From CAZBRS01 sp964494475 (GTDB lineage Bacteria; Myxococcota_A; UBA9042; CAZBRS01): a stretch of DNA of 64,000 bases. The stretch lies in assembly GCA_964494475.1 (NCBI GenBank), contig CAZBRS010000028.1:11689-75688 (forward strand), given 5' to 3'. A program made the position numbers and the translations under genes. Below are positions 44,368-53,013 of the stretch, piece by piece. Position 1 is the first letter of the stretch. Every line of letters begins with the position of its first letter. The notes beneath the pieces are model-generated. The model worked only from the letters and a program-made list of their open reading frames with translations, did no database searches and was not told the origin of the DNA.

Positions 44368-45152
44368 GCCCTCACGGGACGACCCCGACCTCCCGACCCC
44401 GCGTCCTGGCCATCGGCGGCCTCGACCCCTCGGGGGGCGCCGGCGTCCTGCGCGACGTTTCGGAGTTCGAGGCCGCCGCCTGTCACGCCCTGGCGGTGTC
44501 GACATCGCTCACCGTGCAGGACGGGCGCACCTTCCGGCGCCACCAGCCCACCGACCCGGTCCTGCTGGCCGAACAACTCGAGCTGCTCGCGGCCGGGCCG
44601 CCCCTGGCCGCCGTCAAGGTGGGCATGCTCGCCACCGCCGCGCTGGTCGACGCGGTGGCCGACTTCCTGCAACGGCACGCGCCGCCGATCGTGGTGCTCG
44701 ACCCCGTGCTCGGGGCGAGCGCCGGAGGCGCGCTGCTCGACGACCAGGGCTGCGAGCGCCTGCTCGACGCGCTGCTGCCGGCCGTGACCGTGCTCACGCC
44801 CAACCTGCCCGAGCTCGACCGCCTGTTCGGTCTCGGCGCCGCGAGCCTGCCGGGCGACGCCCTCGAGGCCGCGCTCGGAATGCTGCGCCTGGCACTTCCC
44901 TGCGACCTGGTCCTGAAGGGCGGCCACCGCCCCCCGCCCGACCTCGGCACCGACCTGCTCGTGACCGCCGAGGGCGTCACCGCTTTCCCGCCCGCCCGCG
45001 CCCTGCCCGGGGGCGCCCACGGCACCGGCTGCACCTTCGCGAGCGCGCTCACCGCGGCCCTGGCGCGCGGGGTCGAGCTTCCCCAGGCCGTGCGGTACGC
45101 CAAGGCGCGGGTCGAGGGGTGGATCGATGCCGAGCTCCGGACCTCGCTATGA
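44364..45152 (+). CDS. thiD: Hydroxymethylpyrimidine/phosphomethylpyrimidine kinase
   Basis: A 262-residue cytosolic ribokinase-fold enzyme phosphorylating HMP and HMP-P for thiamine synthesis. Family features: VLAIGGLDPSGGAGVLRDV at the N-terminus (substrate loop), TSLTVQDG, KVGMLATAALVDAVADFL, VLDPVLGASAGGALLDD, TPNLPELDRLFG, DLVLKGGH, and the ATP/anion-hole motif GGAHGTGCTFASALTAALARG with the catalytic Gly-Thr-Gly-Cys. Length is standard. No other thi genes or TPP riboswitch-like region are seen here. Because some ThiD-like proteins are pyridoxal kinases, that remains an alternative. The stop overlaps the convergent POT transporter gene by 6 bp. Confidence 0.88.
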   Translation: MSPHGTTPTSRPRVLAIGGLDPSGGAGVLRDVSEFEAAACHALAVSTSLTVQDGRTFRRHQPTDPVLLAEQLELLAAGPPLAAVKVGMLATAALVDAVADFLQRHAPPIVVLDPVLGASAGGALLDDQGCERLLDALLPAVTVLTPNLPELDRLFGLGAASLPGDALEAALGMLRLALPCDLVLKGGHRPPPDLGTDLLVTAEGVTAFPPARALPGGAHGTGCTFASALTAALARGVELPQAVRYAKARVEGWIDAELRTSL

Positions 45153-46799
45153 AGTCGCCGCCTCGAGCCGCTTGAGGATGAACGCGATCAGGATGGCCGA
45201 CAGCACCGACGTGACCACGAGCAGCGCGAACGTCTGCCACAGCTCGAGGCTCTGGTAGGGGATCGAGACCGCGCCGGCCAGCTTGTTGCCCACGGCGGTG
45301 GCCGCGAGCCAGCCGCCCTGCATGAGGCCCCGGAGCCGTGGGGGGGCCACCTTGGCCACGAAGGCCAGGCCCATGGGGCTGAGCAGCAGCTCGGCGATCG
45401 TGAGGGTCAGGTACGTGGTGATCAGCCAGTAGGGCGAGAGCAGCACGTCGGAGACGCCGCCCCCCGGCTTCAGGGCCGCCGGGCTCTGCAGGCCCCATGC
45501 CGCAGCCACCATCAGCAGGTAGGCGCCGCCGGCCAGCGCCATGCCGTACATGATCTTGCGGGGCGCCGAGGGCTCGTGGCCGCGGGCCGCCACGCGGGAC
45601 CAGAACGCCACCACGACCGGCGTCAGGAAGACCACGAAGATGGGGTTGAAGCTCTGGAACAGCTCGGGCGCGATGCTATTCGTCGCGTCGAAGCCCAGGA
45701 AACGCCACGCCGCGATGGCCCCGCCCGCGACGATCGCCGCGAGCCCCAGGCCGCGGGCCTTGCCCGTCGAGCCGGGCTTGACCAGGAAGACGAGCCCGAT
45801 GACGGCTGCGATGCCCGAGAGCAGCGCGGGCAGGTCGAAGAACACCTTGGTCACGCGATCGACGGCGCCCACCGTGTAGTTCTTGGCGAACCACGTGAGG
45901 GTCAGGCCGCTCTGGTGGAAGGCCATCCAGAAGAAGATGACCACGAAGAAGACCGTGATCAGGGCGCCCAGGCGCGCGCGCGTCTGCTGCGGCGTCAGGT
46001 CGTCGGCGGTGGAGGCCAGCTTGGACCGCGACCCTGCGATGTCGGCGTGGGCGTAGTGCTTCTTCAGGAGCACGAACACGGCCAGCGACACCACCACGCT
46101 GACCGCCGCGATGGCGAAGCCCGCGTTGTACCCCGTGGCCAGGGCGTCGACATAGGCCGCCGCGAAGGCCTTGACGTCGGCGAAGCGCCCGAGCACCGCC
46201 GGGTCGACGAGCGACGTGAGCTTCGACGTGTCGGTCGCGGTGCCCGCCAGCACCTGGTGCGCGAGGCCGGGGATGCGCGCGTCGTAGGCGAAGCCGGCGC
46301 GGGTCAGCATGTAATCGCGGATGCCGGTGGCCGCGTAGGGCGAGAAGAACGCGCCCACGTTGATGCCCATGTAGAAGATGTTGAACGCGGCCCCCTGCAG
46401 GGCCTTGAAGGGCTCCTTCTCGTACAGGTTGCCGAGCAGCACCACCAGGTTGCCCTTGAAGAAGCCCGTGCCGAGGGCCACCACCAGCAACGACGCGTAC
46501 ACCAGCGTGAGCCGGTCGAAGGGCACCGACATGAGCACGTAGCCGAGCAGCATGAAGAACAACCCGGCCAATACCACGCGCGCGTAGCCGATGCGGTCGG
46601 CCAGCCAGCCGCCGAAGAGCGGCAGGAAGTACACGGCGAACAGGAAGTTGCCGTAGATGCTGCCCACCTCCTGCTCGGCCAGGCCGAAGCGCGCCTCGAG
46701 GAAGAGGGCGAAGATGGACAGCATCGTGTAGTAGCCGAACCGCTCGCCCATGTTCGACAGGAACAGGACGGCCAGGCCCTTGGGGTGGCCTTTCAGCAT
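45147..46799 (-). CDS. POT/PTR2 family proton-coupled peptide transporter
   Basis: A 550-residue MFS-type protein with about 13-14 transmembrane helices that imports di- and tripeptides. TM1 carries FLSNMGERFGYYTMLSIF, the position of the family ExxER(F/N)xYY motif. The second Glu and Arg are kept, but the first Glu is replaced by Asn, which may alter proton coupling. FGGWLADRIGYARVVLAG follows as the MFS A-motif, and FNIFYMGINVGAFFSPYAATGIRD matches the PTR2 signature. C-terminal helices include TYLTLTIAELLLSPMGLAFVAKVAPPRLRGLMQGGWL, with the family Glu in TM10. Its ATG overlaps the upstream M24 peptidase by 7 bp, which makes good sense: uptake and cleavage of Pro-containing peptides. Confidence 0.92.
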   Translation of the reverse strand: MLKGHPKGLAVLFLSNMGERFGYYTMLSIFALFLEARFGLAEQEVGSIYGNFLFAVYFLPLFGGWLADRIGYARVVLAGLFFMLLGYVLMSVPFDRLTLVYASLLVVALGTGFFKGNLVVLLGNLYEKEPFKALQGAAFNIFYMGINVGAFFSPYAATGIRDYMLTRAGFAYDARIPGLAHQVLAGTATDTSKLTSLVDPAVLGRFADVKAFAAAYVDALATGYNAGFAIAAVSVVVSLAVFVLLKKHYAHADIAGSRSKLASTADDLTPQQTRARLGALITVFFVVIFFWMAFHQSGLTLTWFAKNYTVGAVDRVTKVFFDLPALLSGIAAVIGLVFLVKPGSTGKARGLGLAAIVAGGAIAAWRFLGFDATNSIAPELFQSFNPIFVVFLTPVVVAFWSRVAARGHEPSAPRKIMYGMALAGGAYLLMVAAAWGLQSPAALKPGGGVSDVLLSPYWLITTYLTLTIAELLLSPMGLAFVAKVAPPRLRGLMQGGWLAATAVGNKLAGAVSIPYQSLELWQTFALLVVTSVLSAILIAFILKRLEAATS

Positions 46800-47977
46800 G
46801 GGATCCTCACGAGTTCGCGCTGGATTTCACCCGTCACCTCGGCCACGCCGTCGTGCCGGATGAACACGTTGATCTCGGTGCGCACGCCGAGCTCGCCGGG
46901 CAGGTAGATGCCCGGCTCGATGGAGCAGCAGATGCCGGGCACGAGCCGGCGCGAGTCGCGGGTCTCGAGGTGGTCGAGGTTGACCCCGTTGCCGTGCACC
47001 TCGCGGCCGATGGAGTGGCCCGTGCGGTGCACGAAGTACGGGCCGTAGCCCCCCTGCTCGATCACGGCGCGGCAGGCGTCGTCGACCTCCCAGCCGGCGC
47101 AGCCCTGGCCGCTCTGGAAGCGGGACTGCACGAAGACCACCGCGGCGTCGCGGGCCTTCATGATGAGGTCGAAGAGCGCCACCTGCCGGGGCGACGGCGC
47201 GTCTCCCACGTAGCCGCACCACGTGATGTCGTAGTAGATGCCGTCGGGGCGGTCGAAGCGCGCCCACAGGTCGATGAGCACGGCGTCGCCGGGCCGGATG
47301 GGGCGCGAGTTCTCGGCGGTGGGCTCGAAGTGCGGATCGGCCGCGTGGTCGTTCACCGCCACGATCGGCTCGCCGCCGTCGCACGTCATCTTGTGCTCGG
47401 TGAAGCGATCGACGATCCACCGGCGCATGCCGACCTCGTCGCACGGGTGCCCGGCCCGGAGCCGCAGCGCGATCTCGTCGAACGCGGCCCGCCGGATGCC
47501 GTCGATGACCACGCCAGCGTCCTTGTGCAGCGCATAGCCCCGGTCGTCGATGACGGCCTCGAGCGTCTGCACCAGGTCGGCGCTCGACATCACGCGCACG
47601 CCGAACGAGCGCACCAGCTCGATCGTGCCCCCGTCGACCAGCGACACGTAGGGGATGTCGGCGTCGGGAGAATACTGCATGGCCACCTTGAGACCCGGAC
47701 GCAGGAACTGCGCCAGCGCCGCCTTCAACTCGGTGAGGCCGCGGTACACGATCTTGACGCCCGGCGCCGCGTCGATGCGGTTCTCCTCGACCGCGGAGCA
47801 GACCTTGACGGGCTCGCCCTCACGGGGAATCCACGCGAACCAGCGCCGCATGGTGTGCCGGTTGCCGTCGACGCCCAGCACGCGGTAGGCGATGGGATCC
47901 CGGTTGTGGAAGTCGTAGAACAGCCAGCCGTCGAGCCCGTGCTCGGCGAGCAGGGCCTGGGTGCGCGCGAGATCCAT
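46793..47977 (-). CDS. M24 family Xaa-Pro peptidase (aminopeptidase P/prolidase-like)
   Basis: A 394-residue cytosolic metallopeptidase of the pita-bread fold. Residues 1-150 are the N-terminal creatinase-like domain (LDGWLFYDFHNRDPIAYRVLG). The catalytic domain has the five metal ligands in order: Asp in AVLIDLWARFD, Asp in YYDITWCGYV, His in VHRTGHSIGREVHGNG, Glu in CCSIEPGIYLPGELGVRTEI (SIEPG) and Glu in the same stretch (RTEI). This matches aminopeptidase P and prolidase, which cleave Xaa-Pro bonds. The ATG at 47977 has GAGGGA upstream. It overlaps the peptide transporter gene, so the pair probably salvages imported peptides. Confidence 0.92.
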   Translation of the reverse strand: MDLARTQALLAEHGLDGWLFYDFHNRDPIAYRVLGVDGNRHTMRRWFAWIPREGEPVKVCSAVEENRIDAAPGVKIVYRGLTELKAALAQFLRPGLKVAMQYSPDADIPYVSLVDGGTIELVRSFGVRVMSSADLVQTLEAVIDDRGYALHKDAGVVIDGIRRAAFDEIALRLRAGHPCDEVGMRRWIVDRFTEHKMTCDGGEPIVAVNDHAADPHFEPTAENSRPIRPGDAVLIDLWARFDRPDGIYYDITWCGYVGDAPSPRQVALFDLIMKARDAAVVFVQSRFQSGQGCAGWEVDDACRAVIEQGGYGPYFVHRTGHSIGREVHGNGVNLDHLETRDSRRLVPGICCSIEPGIYLPGELGVRTEINVFIRHDGVAEVTGEIQRELVRIPC

Positions 47978-48048
47978 GCATCCCTCGTGAGGTCGTGGAT
48001 GCGCGGGACGGTATCACATCGGCGCTGAAAACACGATCGAGAGGAAGC

Positions 48049-48789
48049 CTAGACGTACCAGACGCGCAGGCCCGTGGACGGGTACCAGTTGGGGGCATCG
48101 GAGAGCTTCTCGCCGTCGAAGATGTCGACGTGGCCGGTTCCGGAGTAGCCGAAGATCTTGTCGAAGAAGACGATGCCCTTCTTGCCGCTGATGATGGGGC
48201 GGATGTCCTTGTCGAACGCTGCCTGGAACGCCTCACCGTCCTTGTAGCGCCCGCTCGCGGGCCACTTCTGGCTCGGGTTCCCCAGCGTCGAACCCACGTA
48301 CGTGGCGATCTCGCTGGCGGCCAGCAGGTAGTACCACTTCTGCTTCTTCGCGTAGATCACGCGGTTTCGCGGGATGCCGGCCGCCACGGCCTTGGCGGGC
48401 GTGATCATGTAGGCGCCGCCCAGCTTGTTGAGCATGGCCGAGAGGCGGATGGCGCAGGTGTTGCCGTACTGGTTCGGATCCCAGCCTGCGGCCTCCTGCA
48501 CGTCTCCGCTCGACGTGTTCTGGCTCGCGTCGTCCTGGTAGTTGTGCGGGTGGGCCGCCCACATCTCCTCGATGGAGAGCCCGGCCAACTGCCCCTTCTG
48601 CTTGGCGGCGGCCTTCTTCTGCTCGGGCGTCATCGGGACCGGGGGCCGCAACAGGTCGCGGCCGCCCGCGTAGTCCATGCCGCGCGCCTGACCGCGCACC
48701 TGGCCCGCAACCGAAGGCTGGGCCGGCTGGGGCTGCGGGCGGGGGGTTACCACCGGGGTCTGGATCGGCTGGCGCTGAGGACCGGGCAT
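48049..48789 (-). CDS. Tae4-type amidase effector-like protein with Pro-rich N-terminal extension
   Basis: A 246-residue protein; ATG at 48789 has GGGAGG upstream. Residues 1-75 are Pro/Gln-rich and end in GQARGMDYAGGRDLL, without a signal peptide. Residues about 78-246 follow Tae4, the NlpC/P60-like T6SS amidase that cuts the D-Glu-mDAP bond: EMWAAHPHNY, then YGNTCAIRLSAMLNK (catalytic Cys), YAKKQKWYYLLAASEIATYVGSTLGNP, and ISGKKGIVFFDKIFGYSGTGHVDIFDG (catalytic His). GLRVWYV is at the end. No Tai4 immunity gene, VgrG, Hcp or PAAR is adjacent. The extension may be a secretion or chaperone tag for a T6SS or extracellular contractile system encoded elsewhere. It could also be a domesticated cell-wall enzyme. 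Confidence 0.83.
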   Translation of the reverse strand: MPGPQRQPIQTPVVTPRPQPQPAQPSVAGQVRGQARGMDYAGGRDLLRPPVPMTPEQKKAAAKQKGQLAGLSIEEMWAAHPHNYQDDASQNTSSGDVQEAAGWDPNQYGNTCAIRLSAMLNKLGGAYMITPAKAVAAGIPRNRVIYAKKQKWYYLLAASEIATYVGSTLGNPSQKWPASGRYKDGEAFQAAFDKDIRPIISGKKGIVFFDKIFGYSGTGHVDIFDGEKLSDAPNWYPSTGLRVWYV

Positions 48790-48942
48790 GGAGGCCTCCC
48801 TGAAGGACGCGCAGATCGTCCGCGATTCACGCGCCGGCGTCAAGGTGCAGCGGCGGACCGACGCGTCGGCCCTCCCGAGTCCGCGCGTAGACGCGACCCA
48901 CCGATTCGGGTAGGGTTCGCGTCATCCAGGATGGAGGCCCGC

Positions 48943-50580
48943 ATGGTCGCGCGCTCGTTGCTGCCCGGCGTGCTCCTGATCGCCCTCGTGGCGTGCGGCG
49001 CAAGCTCCGGAGAGGCCGACTCCACGCTCGACGTCGCTGCGGACACGGTCGACGCCCCTGCCCCGCCCGACCCGAGCGAGGTCGTGGGGAGCGACGTCGA
49101 GGGGGACGCGCCCGCGACCACGACGCCGGGCGGACTGCCGCTGGCCCTGCCCTTCGTCTACGAGCGCGCCGCGGACGGCGTGCCCCTCACCGACGCCGAG
49201 ATCACCGACTTCACGGCACGCGTCACGGGCTTCTGGAAGCAGATCGACTACTTCACGTGGGCGGCCGAGACCAGCGCGGGCATGGACGCCTCGACCGGCG
49301 TGCCCGACTACCTGATCTGGTGGCACGACGTGGTCGCCGAGAAGGCCGGCGACACCGTCACGTTCATGGCCAGCGCGGCCGACGGCGGCAGCCACAACAA
49401 CGCCAAGCCCACGGCGGTGGTGCTGGCCGCGGCGCTGGCGGGACACCTGCAGGGCGGCGACGAGCCCATGCGCTACCTCACGGAGCAATACACGAAGTCC
49501 TTCACCGCGTGCATGAAGGGCTTCGTCTTCGACGCGAACGACCCGGTCGACTGGCTGATGGCGCGCAACCTGACCGGCGCCGCGCACGCGTTCACGCTGC
49601 CCTCGGGCAAGAAGAAGGCCGTCGACTACGCGGAGTGGTTCTTTCCTTACGAAGGCTGGAACGCCGACCGCTTCCGCTACGAGCACAACCCTACCTGGGG
49701 CGACATCTGGGTCACGAACAAACGCTCGAAGGACGACCTGCCCTACTGGTTCCGCGTGGCAGCGTGGCTGCCCTACGTAATCGAGCTTTCCCCCGACGAG
49801 GGCGTGCGCGCGGCCGCCGCCGAGGCGCTCGACCTGCTCGAGAAGAACGCCCGCGACATCGTGGACCACGACTACACCATCCGCACCAAGGACGCGAACG
49901 GGACGGTCTTCGTGCCCGAGGACCAGGACCTCGCGAGCTTCACGTGGTACACGTCGATCTTCCCCGACGCCGAGTGCGACGCCCGCCTGGGCAGCGCCCT
50001 GCTCGGCTACGGCGAGCCGCTGGACAACCAGTGCGGCACGGGCCAGGGCAGCAAGTACGACACCATCGCGGGGGCGGGCAACTACTTCAACTACCCCATC
50101 ATCGGTTACTTCCACCAGGCGGCCGCGCTGCTCGCGTTGACCCGTGGGCAGCCCGAGGTGGCGCGACAACTGGTCGAAGGGCTGGCCCTGCGCCTCGAAC
50201 GTTATCGCGATCCAGCCAGCAAGGAGCCCGGCAGCGTCGAAGCCAGTTGGGGCACCGACACGGCCCTGTTCATGACGCGCGCGGCCGTGGTCGGCCTGCC
50301 CCTGACGGACGCCGAGGCGCGCGACCTGCAGGCCGCCCACCTGCGCTCCCTCGAGCACTACGAGGCCTTCCCGAACTGGGATCTGTGGGCCCCGACGGTG
50401 CCCGCCGGTCGCTACAGCTTCCGCGACGGGTATCACCCCAAGGGGGTGCCCCAGGCCTTCGACATCGAGGACTTCACGACGCTGCTCGAGTATTGCTGGT
50501 CACCGTTCAAGAACCCGTCCGGCGCGCGCTTCGTCGACTGCGCCGTGGTCACCGACCCGCAACGCTGGGGGACCCCATGA
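48943..50580 (+). CDS. Large exported lipoprotein of unknown function
   Basis: A 545-residue protein from the ATG at 48943 (GGAGG six bases upstream; an ATG at 48931 lacks a site). The signal ends at LIALVAC (Cys19), then an acidic/Pro linker to about 60. The long globular part begins LPLALPFVYERAADGVPLTDAEITDFTARVTGFWKQ and contains TFMASAADGGSHNNAKPT, FPYEGWNADRFRYEHNPTWGDIWVTNKRSKDDLPYWFRVAAWLPYVIE and AGNYFNYPIIGYFHQAAALLALTRG. The helical, aromatic-rich pattern with paired Trp and Asp suggests an alpha/alpha-toroid such as found in polysaccharide lyases and GH families, but no signature is sure. The next lipoprotein gene overlaps by 4 bp, so both are probably exported together. Confidence 0.6.
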   Translation: MVARSLLPGVLLIALVACGASSGEADSTLDVAADTVDAPAPPDPSEVVGSDVEGDAPATTTPGGLPLALPFVYERAADGVPLTDAEITDFTARVTGFWKQIDYFTWAAETSAGMDASTGVPDYLIWWHDVVAEKAGDTVTFMASAADGGSHNNAKPTAVVLAAALAGHLQGGDEPMRYLTEQYTKSFTACMKGFVFDANDPVDWLMARNLTGAAHAFTLPSGKKKAVDYAEWFFPYEGWNADRFRYEHNPTWGDIWVTNKRSKDDLPYWFRVAAWLPYVIELSPDEGVRAAAAEALDLLEKNARDIVDHDYTIRTKDANGTVFVPEDQDLASFTWYTSIFPDAECDARLGSALLGYGEPLDNQCGTGQGSKYDTIAGAGNYFNYPIIGYFHQAAALLALTRGQPEVARQLVEGLALRLERYRDPASKEPGSVEASWGTDTALFMTRAAVVGLPLTDAEARDLQAAHLRSLEHYEAFPNWDLWAPTVPAGRYSFRDGYHPKGVPQAFDIEDFTTLLEYCWSPFKNPSGARFVDCAVVTDPQRWGTP

Positions 50581-51683
50581 AGAGGCTCCTCGCCCTGCTC
50601 GCCCTCGGCCTGGTCGGATGCGCCGCCTCCGAGGTGATGCGCGGCGACGACACGACCGCGCCGCCGGCCGATACGGGCGCCGATCATGGAGGACTCCGCC
50701 CCGACGCCGCCGACACGCTCCCGGAGCCGAACGACACACCCGTCGTCCCGCCCGACGCGGAGGACGACCAGCCCGTCGCAGGTTGCGGCGATCACGCCTG
50801 CAAAGGCGACGAGAGCTGCGCCACGTGCCCCGCCGACTGTGGTGCCTGCGCGGCCGGCTGCGGCAACGCGGCGTGCACCGGCTTCGAGACGTGCGCGACC
50901 TGCCCCATGGACTGCGGGCCGTGCGTGGCCGACGGCGACGATCCGGCCATGCCCGACACCGACCTGCCCCGCGACACGGACGCCGATCCGCACCTCGACG
51001 GAGGCGACACGGCGGCCGAATGCGGCGACCACGCGTGCACGGGCAAAGAAGGCTGCGTGTCCTGCCCCGAAGACTGCGGCCCTTGCTCCGAGTGCGGCGA
51101 CAACGCCTGCGGCCCCGACGAGAACTGCACGGTCTGTCCCGCCGACTGCGACGACTGCGAGGTCTCGACGGGCTGCTGGTCCAGCGACCTGCCCGGCTGC
51201 GGCGGCTGCACCTGCGAGGCCTGCGTGTGCGCCGACGACCCCTACTGCTGCATCGTGAAGTGGGACAACTCGTGCGTCGACGAGTGCGAGGAGGCGTGCG
51301 GCGGGTGCTACGTGCTCGAGACGTGCGGCAACGGCTGGTGCGACGGCGTCGAGACCTGCACGCTCTGCCCCGAGGACTGCGGCCCCTGCAACAACCCCGG
51401 CTGCCGCATCCACGAGGGCAGCGGGTGCGCGGGCTGCCTGTGCGAAGACGCCGTGTGCGCCTCCGACGTCGTCTGCTGTGTGGGCGACTGGGACAAGTAC
51501 TGCGTGCAGGCCTGCGCCGACGCGGGCTTCTGCGCCTCCGACGGCTGCCACGCCACGCCCATCCCCGGCTGCAACGGCTGCCCTTGCCAGTCAACGGTGT
51601 GCGCCGACGACCCGCTGTGCTGCGACGACGCGTGGGACGGCTGGTGCGTCGACGCGTGCATCGACGTCGGCGGGTGCGATTAG
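50577..51683 (+). CDS. Cys-rich repeat lipoprotein
   Basis: A 368-residue exported lipoprotein (LALGLVGC, Cys15). After an Asp/Pro-rich linker it has repeated disulfide units of the form CGDxxC-x3-E-x-C-x2-CPxDCGxC (at about 70-180 and 245-270). Three copies of a different unit follow: C-x3-x4-GCxGCxCxxxVCxxDxxCCxxxWDxxCVxxC (about 195-240, 275-315 and 325-368). The first unit is related to the CGDGTCDPxEDC segments of the giant protein at 4281-8282; the second unit appears only here. No catalytic domain is visible. The gene overlaps the preceding lipoprotein at its start and the convergent FMN-binding gene at its stop. A surface stalk or binding role is likely. Confidence 0.72.
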   Translation: MKRLLALLALGLVGCAASEVMRGDDTTAPPADTGADHGGLRPDAADTLPEPNDTPVVPPDAEDDQPVAGCGDHACKGDESCATCPADCGACAAGCGNAACTGFETCATCPMDCGPCVADGDDPAMPDTDLPRDTDADPHLDGGDTAAECGDHACTGKEGCVSCPEDCGPCSECGDNACGPDENCTVCPADCDDCEVSTGCWSSDLPGCGGCTCEACVCADDPYCCIVKWDNSCVDECEEACGGCYVLETCGNGWCDGVETCTLCPEDCGPCNNPGCRIHEGSGCAGCLCEDAVCASDVVCCVGDWDKYCVQACADAGFCASDGCHATPIPGCNGCPCQSTVCADDPLCCDDAWDGWCVDACIDVGGCD

Positions 51684-52075
51684 GGACGCGAGGGCGGCGA
51701 CGTCAACGCTCTGTGGGTGGCCAGCAGGATTGCGTTCGACGAGCACGTGGCGCCCGTGACCGCCTCGACCTCGAGCGACTGCGCCCTGACGATGGCCTCG
51801 CCGAGGACCAGGGCCTTCTTCGAGTAGGGATCGGGCAGGTTGTTGGCGGCCTCCAGGCGGGTCAGGCGCCCCCCGGCCACCGTGGCCTCCACGGTCGTGT
51901 GGTACAGGCCGTAGCCGTGGCCCGCCCGGTACGTGCCGTCGGCCACCTTCGCCACCTCGAGCGGCGCGATCTCGACGTGCTTCAGGGCCACCACGGCCAG
52001 GATGTGCCACGTGGCGATCGCGACGCCCGCGATCCCCACGACCAGCCCCGCGATCCACCAGCGCTTACCGGCCAC
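51680..52075 (-). CDS. Membrane-anchored FMN-binding domain protein
   Basis: A 131-residue protein with one N-terminal transmembrane helix (about 6-30) and a periplasmic FMN-binding domain. VADGTYRAGHGYGLYHTTVEATVAGGRLTRLEA and VEAVTGATCSSNAILLATHRAL show the domain strands and the SGAT-like flavinylation motif (TGATCS, the second Thr position here being Cys/Ser). Proteins of this class receive FMN covalently from ApbE and pass electrons at the periplasmic face, as in NqrC, RnfG and many small stand-alone versions. No ApbE, Nqr or Rnf gene is in the window. It is followed upstream, 12 bp away, by a methyltransferase, with no obvious functional link. Confidence 0.82.
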   Translation of the reverse strand: MAGKRWWIAGLVVGIAGVAIATWHILAVVALKHVEIAPLEVAKVADGTYRAGHGYGLYHTTVEATVAGGRLTRLEAANNLPDPYSKKALVLGEAIVRAQSLEVEAVTGATCSSNAILLATHRALTSPPSRP

Positions 52076-52087
52076 GTCGACCTCCCA

Positions 52088-52921
52088 TCAGGGGGGAAAC
52101 CCCATGCGGTCGCGCACTCTACGGTACTCGGCGGTCCGCACGCCAGCCTCATCTCGCACGACCAGCGCCGGAAGCTCCTCGAGCACGACGGGCACCCCCG
52201 CTGCCACGAACGCGAACAGCGCTATCAGGGGCGGCTTCCCGGCGCGGGGCACGACCTCCTGCACGCGCCAGGGCCGCAACCCCGCCGCCGGACCCGCTGC
52301 CAGCACCCGGGCCCGCTCCCGCGCGGCGTGGCACACGGCCACGAGCCCTCCTTCGGCCAGGTACCGGGCCGCTACCCGCAGGTAGTCCTCGACGCCCCCG
52401 CGCGTCTCGAAGCGGCAGGGCTCGCACTGCGGGCGGGCGCTGACCGTTCCCGTTCCCGGCGGGAAGTACGGGGGCGAGCCCGTGACCAGATCGAAGCGCT
52501 GCCCGCCGAGATCGATCGACCGCAGGTCGGCGTCGCGCACCTCGACCCGCGCGCCCACGCCGTTGAAGGCGATCGAGCGTCGCGCCAGGGCCGCGCTGGC
52601 GCCTTGGGCCTCGACCCCCACGAACCGCGCCGCGGACAGGCGCCAGGCCGTCATGAGCAGCACGGACCCGATGCCGCAGCCGAGATCGAGCCCGCTCTCG
52701 ACGACGAGCCCACGCGCCGCCGAGCTCTCGACGGCGAAGTCGGCCGTGAGCTGGTCATCGAGGGAGTAGCGGTGCCCCGCCCGCAGTTGGTAGATGCGCC
52801 AGTGCCCGCTGAGCGCGTCGCACGACCCGCCGGGGCCGGCGGCCCACGACGTTTCGAGGGGATCGCCCGGCGGCACCGGGCCCGGAGGCACCCACCCCCG
52901 TCGACGATCGAGCGACCTCAC
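52088..52921 (-). CDS. TrmN6-like SAM-dependent N6-adenine methyltransferase
   Basis: A 277-residue cytosolic enzyme (GTG start at 52921). Motif I LDLGCGIGSVLLMTAW binds SAM, VGVEAQGASAALARRSIAFNG is the acidic motif II region, and FDLVTGSPPYFPPG holds the (N/S)PPY motif of amino-methyltransferases acting on adenine or glutamine. RFETRGGVEDYLRVAARYLAEGGLVAVCHAA continues the fold. This is the layout of tRNA1(Val) (adenine37-N6)-methyltransferase (COG4123). The opening about 40 residues (Pro/Arg-rich) exceed the E. coli protein, so a downstream start is possible. Ser replaces the usual Asn in NPPY. Confidence 0.8.
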   Translation of the reverse strand: MRSLDRRRGWVPPGPVPPGDPLETSWAAGPGGSCDALSGHWRIYQLRAGHRYSLDDQLTADFAVESSAARGLVVESGLDLGCGIGSVLLMTAWRLSAARFVGVEAQGASAALARRSIAFNGVGARVEVRDADLRSIDLGGQRFDLVTGSPPYFPPGTGTVSARPQCEPCRFETRGGVEDYLRVAARYLAEGGLVAVCHAARERARVLAAGPAAGLRPWRVQEVVPRAGKPPLIALFAFVAAGVPVVLEELPALVVRDEAGVRTAEYRRVRDRMGFPP

Positions 52922-53013
52922 GGGAGCGCTCGGTTATGACGCTGCGCGTCGACAACCCCACGCCAATCCCGCGCCCCGCGCGGCCCCGACAGATCCAAAA
53001 TGCACACGCTCGC

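Noticed and set aside
44364..45152. Thiamine operon with TPP riboswitch
   Set aside because: No other thi gene, and the upstream sequence is coding for a membrane glycosyltransferase.
48049..48789. Type VI secretion locus
   Set aside because: Only a Tae4-like protein is present; neighbours are a peptidase and an unrelated lipoprotein, with no structural T6SS genes.
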